Source: Heliomarina sp018223035 (lineage in GTDB: Bacteria; Pseudomonadota; Alphaproteobacteria; Rhodobacterales; Rhodobacteraceae). From it: a stretch of DNA of 64,000 bases. Location: assembly GCA_018223035.1 (NCBI GenBank), contig JAAEZD010000003.1, positions 317,362-381,361 on the forward strand, given 5' to 3'. Of this stretch, positions 25,526 to 34,464 are shown in pieces. The notes under the pieces were generated by a model. It saw only the letters and a list, made by a program, of their open reading frames with translations, was not told the DNA's origin and did not search any database. Within the stretch, counting starts at the first letter, position 1. Each line of letters begins with the position of its first letter. The position numbers and the translations under genes were made by a program.

Positions 25526-25876
25526 TCACGCCTCGTTCGCCGGTTCCGTCTCTCTCGTCGCGCGGTAGACGGCCACGATGTCCCGCCGAACCTCATCGGG
25601 CTGTTTTTCCACCGCCTTGGCAAGGCATTTCAACTCCCGCCGCGCGCTGTGAAGGTTGTCGAGCAAGGACAGGACGACCGGGATCGCATCGGTGGGCAGA
25701 GACATCTCCTTGCGCAGATCGCACACCAGCCGGATTCGCGCGATGTCCAGATCATCGAAAACCGGGCCGCTGGCGCCCTGCGCGGGGCGCACCCAGCCTT
25801 CTCCAACCCAGATCCGCAGATCCCTGAGACTCAGGCGCCGGATACGGGCAACGACAGCACGTTCGTCATAGCTCAT
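25526..25876 (-). CDS. cbpM: Chaperone modulator CbpM
   Basis: The 116-residue protein belongs to the CbpM/MerR-HTH-2 family. An N-terminal winged helix-turn-helix-like segment (LSLRDLRIWVGEGWVRP) is followed by a helical tail. CbpM binds the J-domain of CbpA and inhibits its co-chaperone activity. Its start overlaps the cbpA stop by four bases (ATGA), so the two products are made together. It converges on soxT with only four bases between stops. Confidence 0.85.
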   Translation of the reverse strand: MSYDERAVVARIRRLSLRDLRIWVGEGWVRPAQGASGPVFDDLDIARIRLVCDLRKEMSLPTDAIPVVLSLLDNLHSARRELKCLAKAVEKQPDEVRRDIVAVYRATRETEPANEA

Positions 25877-26799
25877 GTTTTCCTCCGCAGTTCCTCGCGC
25901 GGGTCGAAATTCACATGATCCCGCCAGCGCTTTGCGATCTCTTCCATTTGCGCATCTGTATGCTTGGGTATGTCTATCCTCAGCCGCACGATCTGGTCGC
26001 CCGCACCGCCGCCGCTCTTGGCGATGCCTTTTCCCTTCAGCCGCAGCCGTCGGCCCGAGGACGCGCCCTTGGGTATCGACATGGAAACCGGCCCGTCAAT
26101 CGTCGGCACCTCGACCTTTGCGCCCAGAACTGCTTCGTCGAAGCTGATCGGCAGTTCGACCTCGATATCATCGCCTTCCCGCTGGAATACAGGGTGGGGT
26201 CGAATCGAAATCGTGACCAGCGCATCGCCTGCCGGTCCCTTGCCATGACCCGGCCCGCCCTTGCCACGAAGCCTCAGGGTCTGGCCCTCGCGCAGCCCTT
26301 TGGGGATCGATATGTCGAGCCTTTTGCCGTCTGGCATCGTCACCGCATGTTTCCCGCCACGGGCCACATCCAGAAAATCGACCTCGAGATTATAGCGCAG
26401 ATCTTGCCCGCGGGCATCGAAGCTCTGCCGATAGCCGCCTGACCCGCGCCGACCGAAGAGATCGGAAAACAGGTCTGACATGTTCTCGAACCCTTCCTGA
26501 CCGGTGCCGGGATCATATCGCCTGCCTTCATTGCCACCCGCATACTGGTGATAAAAGTTCCGCTCCGGGCGTTCCTGTCCCGAGGCGTCTATCTCGCCCG
26601 CGTCGAACTGCCGGCGTTTTTCCGGGTCGCCAAGCAGATCATAGGCCGCCGAAACCGCCTGAAACTCGGCCTGCTTGCCGCTGTCGCCGGGATGCAGGTC
26701 GGGGTGCAGCTTCTTGGCCAGCTTGCGATAGGCCTTCTTGATTTCGTCCTGCGTTGCCGTCTTGGCCACACCCAGAACCTTGTAAGGATCATCACTCAT
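25873..26799 (-). CDS. cbpA: CbpA-type DnaJ co-chaperone
   Basis: The 308-residue protein has an N-terminal J-domain (residues 3-68) with the invariant HPD in KKLHPDLHPG, a short Gly-containing linker (about 75-130) and two C-terminal substrate-binding beta domains. It lacks the zinc-finger CxxCxGxG repeats of true DnaJ, which identifies it as the CbpA class. It stimulates DnaK ATPase and holds unfolded proteins. It forms an operon with cbpM (four-base overlap). Confidence 0.93.
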   Translation of the reverse strand: MSDDPYKVLGVAKTATQDEIKKAYRKLAKKLHPDLHPGDSGKQAEFQAVSAAYDLLGDPEKRRQFDAGEIDASGQERPERNFYHQYAGGNEGRRYDPGTGQEGFENMSDLFSDLFGRRGSGGYRQSFDARGQDLRYNLEVDFLDVARGGKHAVTMPDGKRLDISIPKGLREGQTLRLRGKGGPGHGKGPAGDALVTISIRPHPVFQREGDDIEVELPISFDEAVLGAKVEVPTIDGPVSMSIPKGASSGRRLRLKGKGIAKSGGGAGDQIVRLRIDIPKHTDAQMEEIAKRWRDHVNFDPREELRRKT

Positions 26800-26938
26800 A
26801 GGTCGGTGTCTCGTGTCAGTTAATGACGTATGTTATTGTTACATATATGATCGATTTTTCGAGATCCGAGATTGAATATCAAATCAGTCCACCGCTTCGG
26901 GTATTTCGCAGATACTTTCCGACCTTGACGAACCGCCG

Positions 26939-27241
26939 TCAATTCGGTGGGGTCATCAGCTTGTTGCCCAGTTCCACCAGTCTGCCGGTCTTTTCGGCGT
27001 AATCGTCCATCGCCTTTTGCACATATTCGGCCTGAATATGCTTCAGCTCACCCGGTGTATGGGAATGCAGGATGCGATGCTGGGTCAGCACGTCTTCGCG
27101 GATGCGCTCGGCGACAAAATCCTGAAGTTCACTGCCGATATCCAACCATGTTTCCAGATAGTCCCTGCCGTTCCACTTGGAAAAATCCCAGCGCAGTTTG
27201 ATCATCTTTTCGACGGGTGCCTTTTCTTTGGTATTCACCAT
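26939..27241 (-). CDS. Phasin-like protein
   Basis: The 100-residue protein is highly charged and almost wholly helical, with the W-containing LRWDFSKWNGRDYLETW start and helical repeats resembling the phasin family of granule-associated proteins. No polyhydroxyalkanoate gene is nearby, so a storage-granule role is unproven. The ATG at 27241 is chosen because GGAG lies eight bases upstream; a longer frame of 26 codons upstream lacks a ribosome site. Confidence 0.6.
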   Translation of the reverse strand: MVNTKEKAPVEKMIKLRWDFSKWNGRDYLETWLDIGSELQDFVAERIREDVLTQHRILHSHTPGELKHIQAEYVQKAMDDYAEKTGRLVELGNKLMTPPN

Positions 27242-27416
27242 AATTCGGTCTCCGGTATCTGAAAGAATTGATTGCTGTATTCTGCGCATCCGCCGCATTT
27301 CTACCTTGATCGAAGTCAACGTAACTTGTCTTTGCGATGCCTAGGCTGGGGCCCGAATTGTATATTCCGTTGTAAACGCAGGGGGCGGTGACGACTGGAT
27401 AGGGAAGGGCGCAAAA

Positions 27417-28931
27417 ATGTCCGACGAACAGGACGAAGTCATCCAATTTCTGCTGAACCCGGCGCAACACGGTGGGGCGGCCGTCGACCACGTGGAAACC
27501 CATGGCGCGCATATCTTTCTTGCCGGAGACGAGGCGCTAAAGATCAAGCGCGCGGTCAGCTATGACTACATGGATTTTTCGACGCTGGACATCCGCGAAA
27601 AGATGCTGCGGCGCGAACTGGAGTTGAACCAGCCCGCCGCGCCCGAGATCTATCGCGACGTCGTCCCCGTTACGCGGAACGAAGATGGGCTGAACCTTGG
27701 AGGAAAAGGGGAGACGGTCGAATGGGTCCTGCGCATGTGGCGTTTCCCCCAAGAGGCAGAGCTGTCGCAGGTCGTCGCGCGCGGTGAAATGACGGACCGG
27801 CTGGCCGAAGACCTCGGTCGCGCGGTTGCAAGATATCATGCGCAATCTTCCCTAAGTGAGGCAGATGGTGCGCGTTTGATCGGCGAGATCATCGAGGAAC
27901 TCGAAACGGCCTTTTCCGGCATGGGGCCGCAATTGGGTGACGCCCGCGTGGCGCAGTTTTCATCGCGCGCCCGAAAGGCTTTCGAACGGGTTTCGCCGCT
28001 GTTGACCGAGCGCAGCGCAGCGGGCCGCGTGCGGCGATGCCACGGCGATCTGCACCTGCGCAATCTCGTGATGATCGACGGGCGACCGGTCCCGTTCGAT
28101 GCGTTGGAATTCGATGAAACGCTTGGCACATGCGACATCCTATATGACCTCGCCTTTCTGGTGATGGACCTACAGCACCACGATCTGCACCGCGCCGCAA
28201 ATATAGTCCTGAACGCATGGCTTTTCGAACAGGGCGGCGCAGAAGACGGCTCGCTTTTCGCGCTACCGCTGTTCCTTGCAATCCGCGCCGGTATCCGCGC
28301 GATGGTGGATGTCCAGACGGACGCCGCCGCGCACCACGAAGGCCAATCCAACAGGGATGCCCAATCCTACATGGATTACGCCGGCAGGGCGCTTGCCGAT
28401 GCGCCCCCCCGCCTGATTGCGGTGGGAGGGCTTTCAGGCACCGGCAAGACAACACTGGCCCGGCGTCTGGCCCCCGAGATCGGGCGTTTTCCCGGCGCGG
28501 TGCACCTTCGCAGCGATCTTGAGCGTAAGGCGCTGGCCGGTGTCGATCCGCTGGAACATCTCCCCGACGACGCCTACTCGGCCACATCTGCGCAGGCCGT
28601 CTATCACCGGCTTCAGCAGCGGGCCGAAACCATTTTCGCCGCGGGTCAGTCCGTCATCCTCGATGCGACCTTCATGGCGCCAGCAGAACGGGAGGCCGTC
28701 GCATCGCTGGCGCAACGTGCCGGGGTCAATTTCACGGGAATTTGGCTCGAAGCCCCACAAAAGACCCTGACAAACCGCGTCACAAATCGCCGGGAGGATG
28801 CCTCCGACGCTGATGCCTCGGTGGTCGCGAAGCAAGCAAAACGCGATGTCGGAGATATTGCCTGGACACCCCTTGATACCAACGGAGAACTGAACGACCT
28901 GGTTACCCGGGCGTTCGACATCGTCCGATAA
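27417..28931 (+). CDS. APH-domain/P-loop kinase fusion protein
   Basis: The 504-residue protein combines two nucleotide-binding parts. Residues about 10-320 look like an aminoglycoside-phosphotransferase-type kinase fold, with the catalytic-loop pattern CHGDLHLRN and FDALEFDE. Residues about 335-504 form a small AAA/gluconokinase-like P-loop domain (GLSGTGKTTLARR near 338-350). The fusion is a known family of uncertain substrate, annotated in genomes as bifunctional aminoglycoside phosphotransferase/ATP-binding protein. AGGGAAGGG supports the ATG. It stands alone. Confidence 0.82.
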   Translation: MSDEQDEVIQFLLNPAQHGGAAVDHVETHGAHIFLAGDEALKIKRAVSYDYMDFSTLDIREKMLRRELELNQPAAPEIYRDVVPVTRNEDGLNLGGKGETVEWVLRMWRFPQEAELSQVVARGEMTDRLAEDLGRAVARYHAQSSLSEADGARLIGEIIEELETAFSGMGPQLGDARVAQFSSRARKAFERVSPLLTERSAAGRVRRCHGDLHLRNLVMIDGRPVPFDALEFDETLGTCDILYDLAFLVMDLQHHDLHRAANIVLNAWLFEQGGAEDGSLFALPLFLAIRAGIRAMVDVQTDAAAHHEGQSNRDAQSYMDYAGRALADAPPRLIAVGGLSGTGKTTLARRLAPEIGRFPGAVHLRSDLERKALAGVDPLEHLPDDAYSATSAQAVYHRLQQRAETIFAAGQSVILDATFMAPAEREAVASLAQRAGVNFTGIWLEAPQKTLTNRVTNRREDASDADASVVAKQAKRDVGDIAWTPLDTNGELNDLVTRAFDIVR

Positions 28932-29232
28932 GCCAATACTGGCGTCACCCGGTAATCGAATGGACTTAACTCAAGCAGTTTTCTGAATCACGTAGGAACA
29001 GAGTCGCTCGCACGATGCTCGGTACCCATGATGCTGACCGACTTGCCAATTATCGATTGGACCACATTCTTTTTTCCGGGCACGCGCGGGATATGGTCCA
29101 GAGCCTCGACCGCGCGCCGCTGTTGTGGCACGACCCGCGCTATGGTTCGGTTGTCTCTCGATGGCAACGGGTCCGATGCTCTGATGCTCGGCCCATCGGC
29201 TCGACAGAGCACCTAAATGAAAGTGAAGAATA
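28932..29232. other. Intergenic region, no gene seen
   Basis: About 300 bases between the kinase fusion and the DoxX-like gene. A 72-codon frame (29015-29233) ends one base inside the next gene but has no recognisable content or strong ribosome site. No terminator or clear promoter was found. Confidence 0.5.
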
Positions 29233-29598
29233 ATGAAGAATATCCCGTGGCGCTCTGTTTTCGCGTGGTTGCTGGTCGCCTTCTTTGCCCTTGGCGGCAC
29301 GATGAACATTTTCGCCACGCCTGAAATCCTTATGGATTATGCACGCTGGGGCTATCCAAGCGGGTTCAACTATCTGACTGGTCTTCTGGAATGGTTCTCG
29401 GCGATCCTGATCGCGATGCCGCGCACCCGCCTGATCGGAAGCCTGCTCGCAGCCGGCGTCATGGCGGCAGCGGCCGGAACGGTTCTGCTGGCGGGGGAAT
29501 ATTCCCACGCGATTCCGCCCCTGATCGTTCTCGCGCTGGTCCTGTTGAACGCTGCGCTGACCGTGCGGGTGGCCTCAGCGAAAGCGGTCCGCCAGTAA
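29233..29598 (+). CDS. DoxX-like membrane protein
   Basis: The 121-residue protein has four predicted membrane helices (about 9-29, 46-62, 70-90 and 97-114) in the DoxX/DUF4345-like arrangement. The DoxX family name comes from a thiosulfate:quinone oxidoreductase subunit, but most members have no known role. The start codon has only a weak GAAG upstream. Confidence 0.7.
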   Translation: MKNIPWRSVFAWLLVAFFALGGTMNIFATPEILMDYARWGYPSGFNYLTGLLEWFSAILIAMPRTRLIGSLLAAGVMAAAAGTVLLAGEYSHAIPPLIVLALVLLNAALTVRVASAKAVRQ

Positions 29599-29795
29599 CG
29601 AATCTTGCAAGCGCAGTGCGCACGGGCGGGTTTCTCGCCGGACTGCGAGCAATGCGCCACAGGATAAACCTGTCGCTCCGCTGCTTGCCGAATGGTAGAA
29701 ATGGACTCGCCCATGGATTGAGCTTGTCCTGATCCTTCGCTCTTCACATTCGAATCGGGGCACCGGGCACGAAACGGCATAGACGGAGTGTGACA

Positions 29796-30545
29796 ATGAT
29801 CGGAAACCATGTGAGCAAGACTCTGATATGCCTGTTTGGCGCGCTTTTCATCACCGTCGCGCCTTCCATTTCGGCTGAACCGGATATGATCACCATTTCA
29901 GGCAGTCTCGAATACCGAGAACGGATCGCCCTGCCACCGGAGTCCATGGCTCGCATTACTCTGATCGATGCCAGCCGGATGGACGTCGGCGCGACACGGC
30001 TGGCCTTGCTCGAAATTCCCGCCGGGCAGGTGCCTGTCCCCTTTGCCTTCTCCCTACGGCGTGAAACGCTTGGAGCCGACAGGATGCTGGCGCTCAGAGG
30101 CACGATCTACGCGCCCGATGGTGCGCTGATCTGGACAACGACAGAGACCATCCCCGTTGACCCGGCGCTGCAAGAGGTCAAGCTTGGCCGGTTGCTCCTG
30201 TCGCAAGTCTCGGGCATGCCTGAAATCACAGGCCGCGAATGGCTGGTCGAGGATATCGACGGCAAGGGTGTCATCGACAATGCCCGCACCACTCTGACCT
30301 TTGACGATGAGGGTCGCGTTTACGGCTTGGGCGGCTGCAACACCTACACCGGGTCTTACGAAATCGATGGTGACAAACTGTCTCTCGGCCCCGTCGCGAG
30401 CACCCGCAAAGCCTGCGTACCGGCTCTCGGCGAACAGGAGGCGAAATTCTTCGCTGCGCTGAACGACGTCGAGCGTTTCGAAATCTCACCGACCGGGGCG
30501 CTCATCCTGACCGGTCCCGGCGGGCGCAGTATTACGGCCCGCTGA
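29796..30545 (+). CDS. YbaY/META-domain exported protein
   Basis: The 249-residue protein has a signal peptide (about 1-27) followed by two domains. A YbaY-type beta domain (about 30-135; SLEYRERIALPPESMARITLID is split over its first two strands) comes first. A META (HslJ-like) domain (about 145-249) follows, with the signature GGCNTYTGSY and a second conserved cysteine in RKACVP. HslJ/META proteins are linked to heat or novobiocin tolerance but have no defined activity. The ATG at 29796 is preferred over a GTG at 29790 because GGAG then has normal spacing. Confidence 0.84.
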   Translation: MIGNHVSKTLICLFGALFITVAPSISAEPDMITISGSLEYRERIALPPESMARITLIDASRMDVGATRLALLEIPAGQVPVPFAFSLRRETLGADRMLALRGTIYAPDGALIWTTTETIPVDPALQEVKLGRLLLSQVSGMPEITGREWLVEDIDGKGVIDNARTTLTFDDEGRVYGLGGCNTYTGSYEIDGDKLSLGPVASTRKACVPALGEQEAKFFAALNDVERFEISPTGALILTGPGGRSITAR

Positions 30546-30553
30546 CCGCGAAC

Positions 30554-31507
30554 TTAGGCCAGCGGATGGAAACAGGCCGCGCCCGACTGACCGCCCTCGG
30601 GCAGTTTCGGAGTCTCGCTCCGGCAAATCTCCGTTGCATGCGGGCAACGCGCCGCAAAGGCGCATCCCGGCGGCGGGTTCAGCGGATCGGGAAGCTCGCT
30701 GCCTTTTGCCTCCGGCGCAGACAGCGGACGGCCAACCACCGGCGCGCTCTCGGCCAGTAGTCGCGTATAGGGATGGCGGGGCGCGCGAAACACCTCTTCC
30801 GCACGTCCGATTTCCACCACCGATCCGAAATAAAGCACGGCGATACGGTCACTGACCGCTTCGACCACCGCAAGATCATGGCTGATGAACAGGTAGGTCA
30901 GATCCAACTCGGCTTTTAGATCGGCCAGCAGGTTCAGCACCTGCGCCTGCACGGAAACATCCAGCGCGGAAACCGGCTCGTCAAGGATCAGGATGCTGGC
31001 TTCGGCCGCCAGCGCCCGCGCGATCCCGATGCGCTGGGCCTGCCCGCCGGAAAATTCATGCGGATAGCGATCAAGGAATTCTTCCCGCAGGTTCACGCTG
31101 TCGAAGATCTCTGCGATCCGCCGGTTGCGTTCGGCCTTTTTCATGCCGTGCAGCCGTTTCAGCGGCGCTTCCATCACTTGCCGGATCGTCTTGCGCGGGT
31201 TGAGCGAGGAAATCGGGTCCTGAAACACGTACTGGATCCGTTTCCCGAAAACCGCCGGATCCGCATTGTCGAGCGCTGCCCCCTCGATTTCGATCTGGCC
31301 CGTGGTCGGCTCAAGCAATCCCACCAGCATCCGCGCGAGAGTGGACTTGCCACATCCGGATTCCCCCACGATGCCAAGGGTTTCGCCCTTCTCGACCGTA
31401 AGCGTGATCGGATGCACCGCCCGCACCACGCCCTTGGGCGCGCCGAACAGGCGGCGCCCGACCGCAAAGGATTTCGACAGGTTATCGAGCTGAAGCGCAA
31501 TCGTCAT
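30554..31507 (-). CDS. Oligopeptide/dipeptide ABC transporter ATPase (DppF type)
   Basis: The 317-residue ATPase has Walker A GESGCGKST, signature FSGGQAQR and Walker B ILILDEP. It ends in the oligopeptide-transporter C-terminal domain with cysteines in GCAFAARCPHA (a likely iron-sulfur or zinc site of this subfamily). It energises uptake through the DppB/DppC-type permeases encoded upstream. The start overlaps the stop of the permease-ATPase fusion by four bases (ATGA). It is the last gene of the transporter operon. Confidence 0.93.
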   Translation of the reverse strand: MTIALQLDNLSKSFAVGRRLFGAPKGVVRAVHPITLTVEKGETLGIVGESGCGKSTLARMLVGLLEPTTGQIEIEGAALDNADPAVFGKRIQYVFQDPISSLNPRKTIRQVMEAPLKRLHGMKKAERNRRIAEIFDSVNLREEFLDRYPHEFSGGQAQRIGIARALAAEASILILDEPVSALDVSVQAQVLNLLADLKAELDLTYLFISHDLAVVEAVSDRIAVLYFGSVVEIGRAEEVFRAPRHPYTRLLAESAPVVGRPLSAPEAKGSELPDPLNPPPGCAFAARCPHATEICRSETPKLPEGGQSGAACFHPLA

Positions 31508-33387
31508 TCGGCAGCCTCCCGCAGCGGCGTTTCCGGGTGGATGCAGCGCACCGCCCGCGCGCCTTCGCGTTCAAGATGGATTTCGCCCGTTCGGCAATCC
31601 TCGCGCGCCTTGGTGCAGCGGTCGGCAAAGGAGCAGCCTGCGGGCAGCTTGTCGACAACCGGTGGCAGGCCCGGGATCGCCTCGAGCCGTCGCTTGCCCC
31701 CGCCCAGTTCCGGCACACAGGCCATCAGCCGTGCGGTATAGGGATGCAGCGGCGTTTCAAGGATGCCCCGCGTCGGCCCTTCCTCCACGATGCGCCCCGC
31801 GTACATCACGGCAACCCGGTCACAAAGCTGCGCGACGACCCCGAAATCGTGGGTGATGAAAACAATAGCCAGCCCACGTGACCGCCGCAGATCGTCCAGC
31901 AAAGACAGGATTTGCGCCTGCACGGTGACATCCAGCGCGGTGGTCGGTTCATCCGCGATGATGATATCCGGATCGTTCGCCAGCGCCATCGCGATGCCGA
32001 CCCGCTGCCGCATCCCGCCGGACATCTCATGGGGGTAATCCGATACGCGTTTTTCCGGGTTCGGTATCCGCACCGCCTTGAGCAATTCGATGGCCTTCGC
32101 GTGGCCTTCCGCCTTGCCGATGGGCCGGTGGGCGCGGATCGCCTCGATCAGCTGATCGCCGACGCGGTAGAGCGGATGCAGCGTCGCCAGCGGGTCCTGA
32201 AAGATATAGGCCACGTTGCGCCCCCGCATCTCCCGCAGCCGCCGATAGGGCGCGCCGATCAGGTCTTCCCCGTCATAGCGCACGGCCCCGCCCGCGATCA
32301 CGCCCGGCGGCGACGCGACAAGGCCCATGACGCTCAGCGCGGTGACCGACTTGCCCGAGCCGCTCTCGCCGATGATCCCCAGGCATTCGCCCGGCTTCAC
32401 ATGCAGCGACACGCCCCCGACAGCCCTGTAGTTCCGGTCGCGCACATGGAACTGGGTCTGCAGGTTCTGCACCTCCAGCAATCCTGCACCGGTGGCATCG
32501 GGCACCGGCTCGCGCCGGTCAACTCGCGTGGCCGCCATGGGCCGCGACAGGGCGCCGGATTTCAGGCGCGGATCAAGCGCGTCACGCACCCCGTCGCCCA
32601 GCAGGTTGATCGACATCACGATGATCAGGATCATCACACCCGGCACAATCGAAGTATGCGGATTGGTAATCAGGGCCGAGCGCGCCTCGCCCAGCATTGA
32701 CCCCAGATCGGCCTGCGGCGGCTGCGACCCAAGACCAAGAAAGCTCAGACCGGCGGTTTCAAGGATCATCCAGCCGATGGTGGTGGACATGGCGATCACG
32801 ATCACCGGGATCACGTTGGGCAGGATCTCGGTCAGGATGATCCGCGCGTTGGTCAGTCCCGCCAGCCGCGCCGCATCCACGAATTCCTTATGCGCCAGCC
32901 CCACAGTGATGCCGCGGATATTGCGGGCAAAGAACGGCACGTTCACCGCCGCCACGGCGACAAGCGCGTTCAACAGCCCCGGGCCGAGAGCGGCAACAAT
33001 CGCCAGCGCCAGCAGGATATAGGGAAAGGCCATCAGCATATCGACGCCGCGCATGATGATATTGTCGACCCGCTCGCCGTAATAGCCCGAGATGATCCCG
33101 ATGGCCGCACCGATCGTCGCCGCAACGATGGCAGCGGCAAACCCCACCGCCAGCGACAGCCGCGTCCCCCAGAGCAGCCGCGACAGCAGATCCCGCCCTA
33201 GATGATCCGTCCCCAGCAGCGCCCCCTTGCTGAACGGCAGCCTGAACCGGTTCGCCGTATCCGTCACGTCGGGGTCCGCCAGTGGCAATAGCGGCGTGAC
33301 CAGCGCCAGTAAGAACACCAGCGCCATGACAATCGCCCCGGCCAGTGCCAGCCGGTTCCGGGCCAGCAGTCTGAGAAAACCGGTCAT
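31504..33387 (-). CDS. Fused DppC permease-DppD ATPase of a peptide ABC transporter
   Basis: The 627-residue protein fuses two normally separate subunits. Residues about 1-285 are a DppC-type permease with N-terminal helices and the EAA loop (GLTNARIILTEILPN). After a linker (about 285-310) residues 310-627 are a DppD-type ATPase with Walker A GESGSGKSV, signature LSGGMRQR, Walker B IIIADEP and a C-terminal Cys-containing CSFADRC motif. It overlaps its neighbours by four bases on both sides. Such fusions are known in some proteobacterial peptide and nickel transporters; here no frameshift or stop is involved. Confidence 0.93.
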   Translation of the reverse strand: MTGFLRLLARNRLALAGAIVMALVFLLALVTPLLPLADPDVTDTANRFRLPFSKGALLGTDHLGRDLLSRLLWGTRLSLAVGFAAAIVAATIGAAIGIISGYYGERVDNIIMRGVDMLMAFPYILLALAIVAALGPGLLNALVAVAAVNVPFFARNIRGITVGLAHKEFVDAARLAGLTNARIILTEILPNVIPVIVIAMSTTIGWMILETAGLSFLGLGSQPPQADLGSMLGEARSALITNPHTSIVPGVMILIIVMSINLLGDGVRDALDPRLKSGALSRPMAATRVDRREPVPDATGAGLLEVQNLQTQFHVRDRNYRAVGGVSLHVKPGECLGIIGESGSGKSVTALSVMGLVASPPGVIAGGAVRYDGEDLIGAPYRRLREMRGRNVAYIFQDPLATLHPLYRVGDQLIEAIRAHRPIGKAEGHAKAIELLKAVRIPNPEKRVSDYPHEMSGGMRQRVGIAMALANDPDIIIADEPTTALDVTVQAQILSLLDDLRRSRGLAIVFITHDFGVVAQLCDRVAVMYAGRIVEEGPTRGILETPLHPYTARLMACVPELGGGKRRLEAIPGLPPVVDKLPAGCSFADRCTKAREDCRTGEIHLEREGARAVRCIHPETPLREAAE

Positions 33388-34331
33388 GTCTTGATCCTCG
33401 GATCAAGCAGGCTCTGCGCCACGTCCACCGCGATGTTGAACAAAACATAGCAAGCCGCGACAAAGACGACGCCGCCCTGCACCAGCAGGATATCCCGCTT
33501 CAGGATCGCATCGACCAGCATCCGGCCCACACCGGGCCACTGGAAAACGATTTCGATATAAACCGCACCCGACAGCACGAACCCGGCTTGGATGCCCAGC
33601 ACCGGGATGATCGACACCATCGCCGCCTTGAGCGCATGGCGCCAGATCACCCCGCGCTCATGCACGCCCTTGGCCCGCGCGGTGCGTATGAAATCCTGCC
33701 GCAACACTTCAAGCATGGCCGAGCGGGACAGCCGCGCGATTACCCCGGTCGCCACGACGGCCAGGGCAATGGCAGGCAGGGTCAGGTGACTGATCAGAGC
33801 CGGAAGATCGCGCGCCCCATAGATCGGCCACATGCCCGACACCGGGAACCAGCGCAGGTTCACCGCGAAAAACAGGATCATCATCATGCCAAGAAAAAAG
33901 GAGGGGATCGAAATCCCCAGAAGTACCGCAAAGGTGATAATCCTGTCGCCCGCGCCATACTGGTTCGCGGCGGAAACAACCCCTGCGATGACGCCAAAGA
34001 TGGAACAGAGCACAAAGGCGGTCCCGGCCAGCACCAGCGTCCCGTTGAACCGTTCCAGCACCTCATCGATCACCGGCCGGTTCAGCGCGAAAGAGGTGCC
34101 GAAATCACCGGTCAGCATATTGCCGAGCCAGATGAAATACTGCTGCACCAGTGGCTTATCCAGCCCAAGATCGCGATTCAGCTTCTCGACGTTGTCCGGC
34201 GTGGCATAGGACCCAAGGATCGCGGTGGCCGGATCGCCAGGGATCATCGCCATGATCAGAAACACGATCACCGTGATCCCGAGCAATACCGGAATGGCCG
34301 ACAACAATCGTTTGACGATATAGCTTCCCAT
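33384..34331 (-). CDS. Peptide ABC transporter permease (DppB type)
   Basis: The 315-residue permease starts MGSYIVKRLLSAIPVLLGI, the typical DppB/OppB first helix, followed by PGDPA. Six helices and the EAA loop (GVHERGVIWRHALKAA) are recognisable. It pairs with the DppC part of the downstream fusion to form the membrane channel. The ATG at 34331 is chosen for the GGGAGGG upstream; the frame extends 13 codons further without a ribosome site. Confidence 0.93.
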   Translation of the reverse strand: MGSYIVKRLLSAIPVLLGITVIVFLIMAMIPGDPATAILGSYATPDNVEKLNRDLGLDKPLVQQYFIWLGNMLTGDFGTSFALNRPVIDEVLERFNGTLVLAGTAFVLCSIFGVIAGVVSAANQYGAGDRIITFAVLLGISIPSFFLGMMMILFFAVNLRWFPVSGMWPIYGARDLPALISHLTLPAIALAVVATGVIARLSRSAMLEVLRQDFIRTARAKGVHERGVIWRHALKAAMVSIIPVLGIQAGFVLSGAVYIEIVFQWPGVGRMLVDAILKRDILLVQGGVVFVAACYVLFNIAVDVAQSLLDPRIKT

Positions 34332-34464
34332 CCTTGCCCTCCCCGGGCTGGTCCGGACAAGGGGCACCACACCCCTCTTCTTCTTGCTGAAAATACTCCC
34401 GCCGGAGGCCCGCGCCGACCACCGGCCGGCGCGTCGGTCGGGCCGGCACCGCCGGCCCGAAGCC

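Noticed and set aside
26829..26845. TATGT...ACATA dyad upstream of cbpA
   Set aside because: Only five-base arms in an AT-rich promoter region; too weak to call an operator.
29015..29233. A 72-codon frame ending one base inside the DoxX-like gene
   Set aside because: No ribosome site of note, no recognisable domain and a composition unlike its neighbours.
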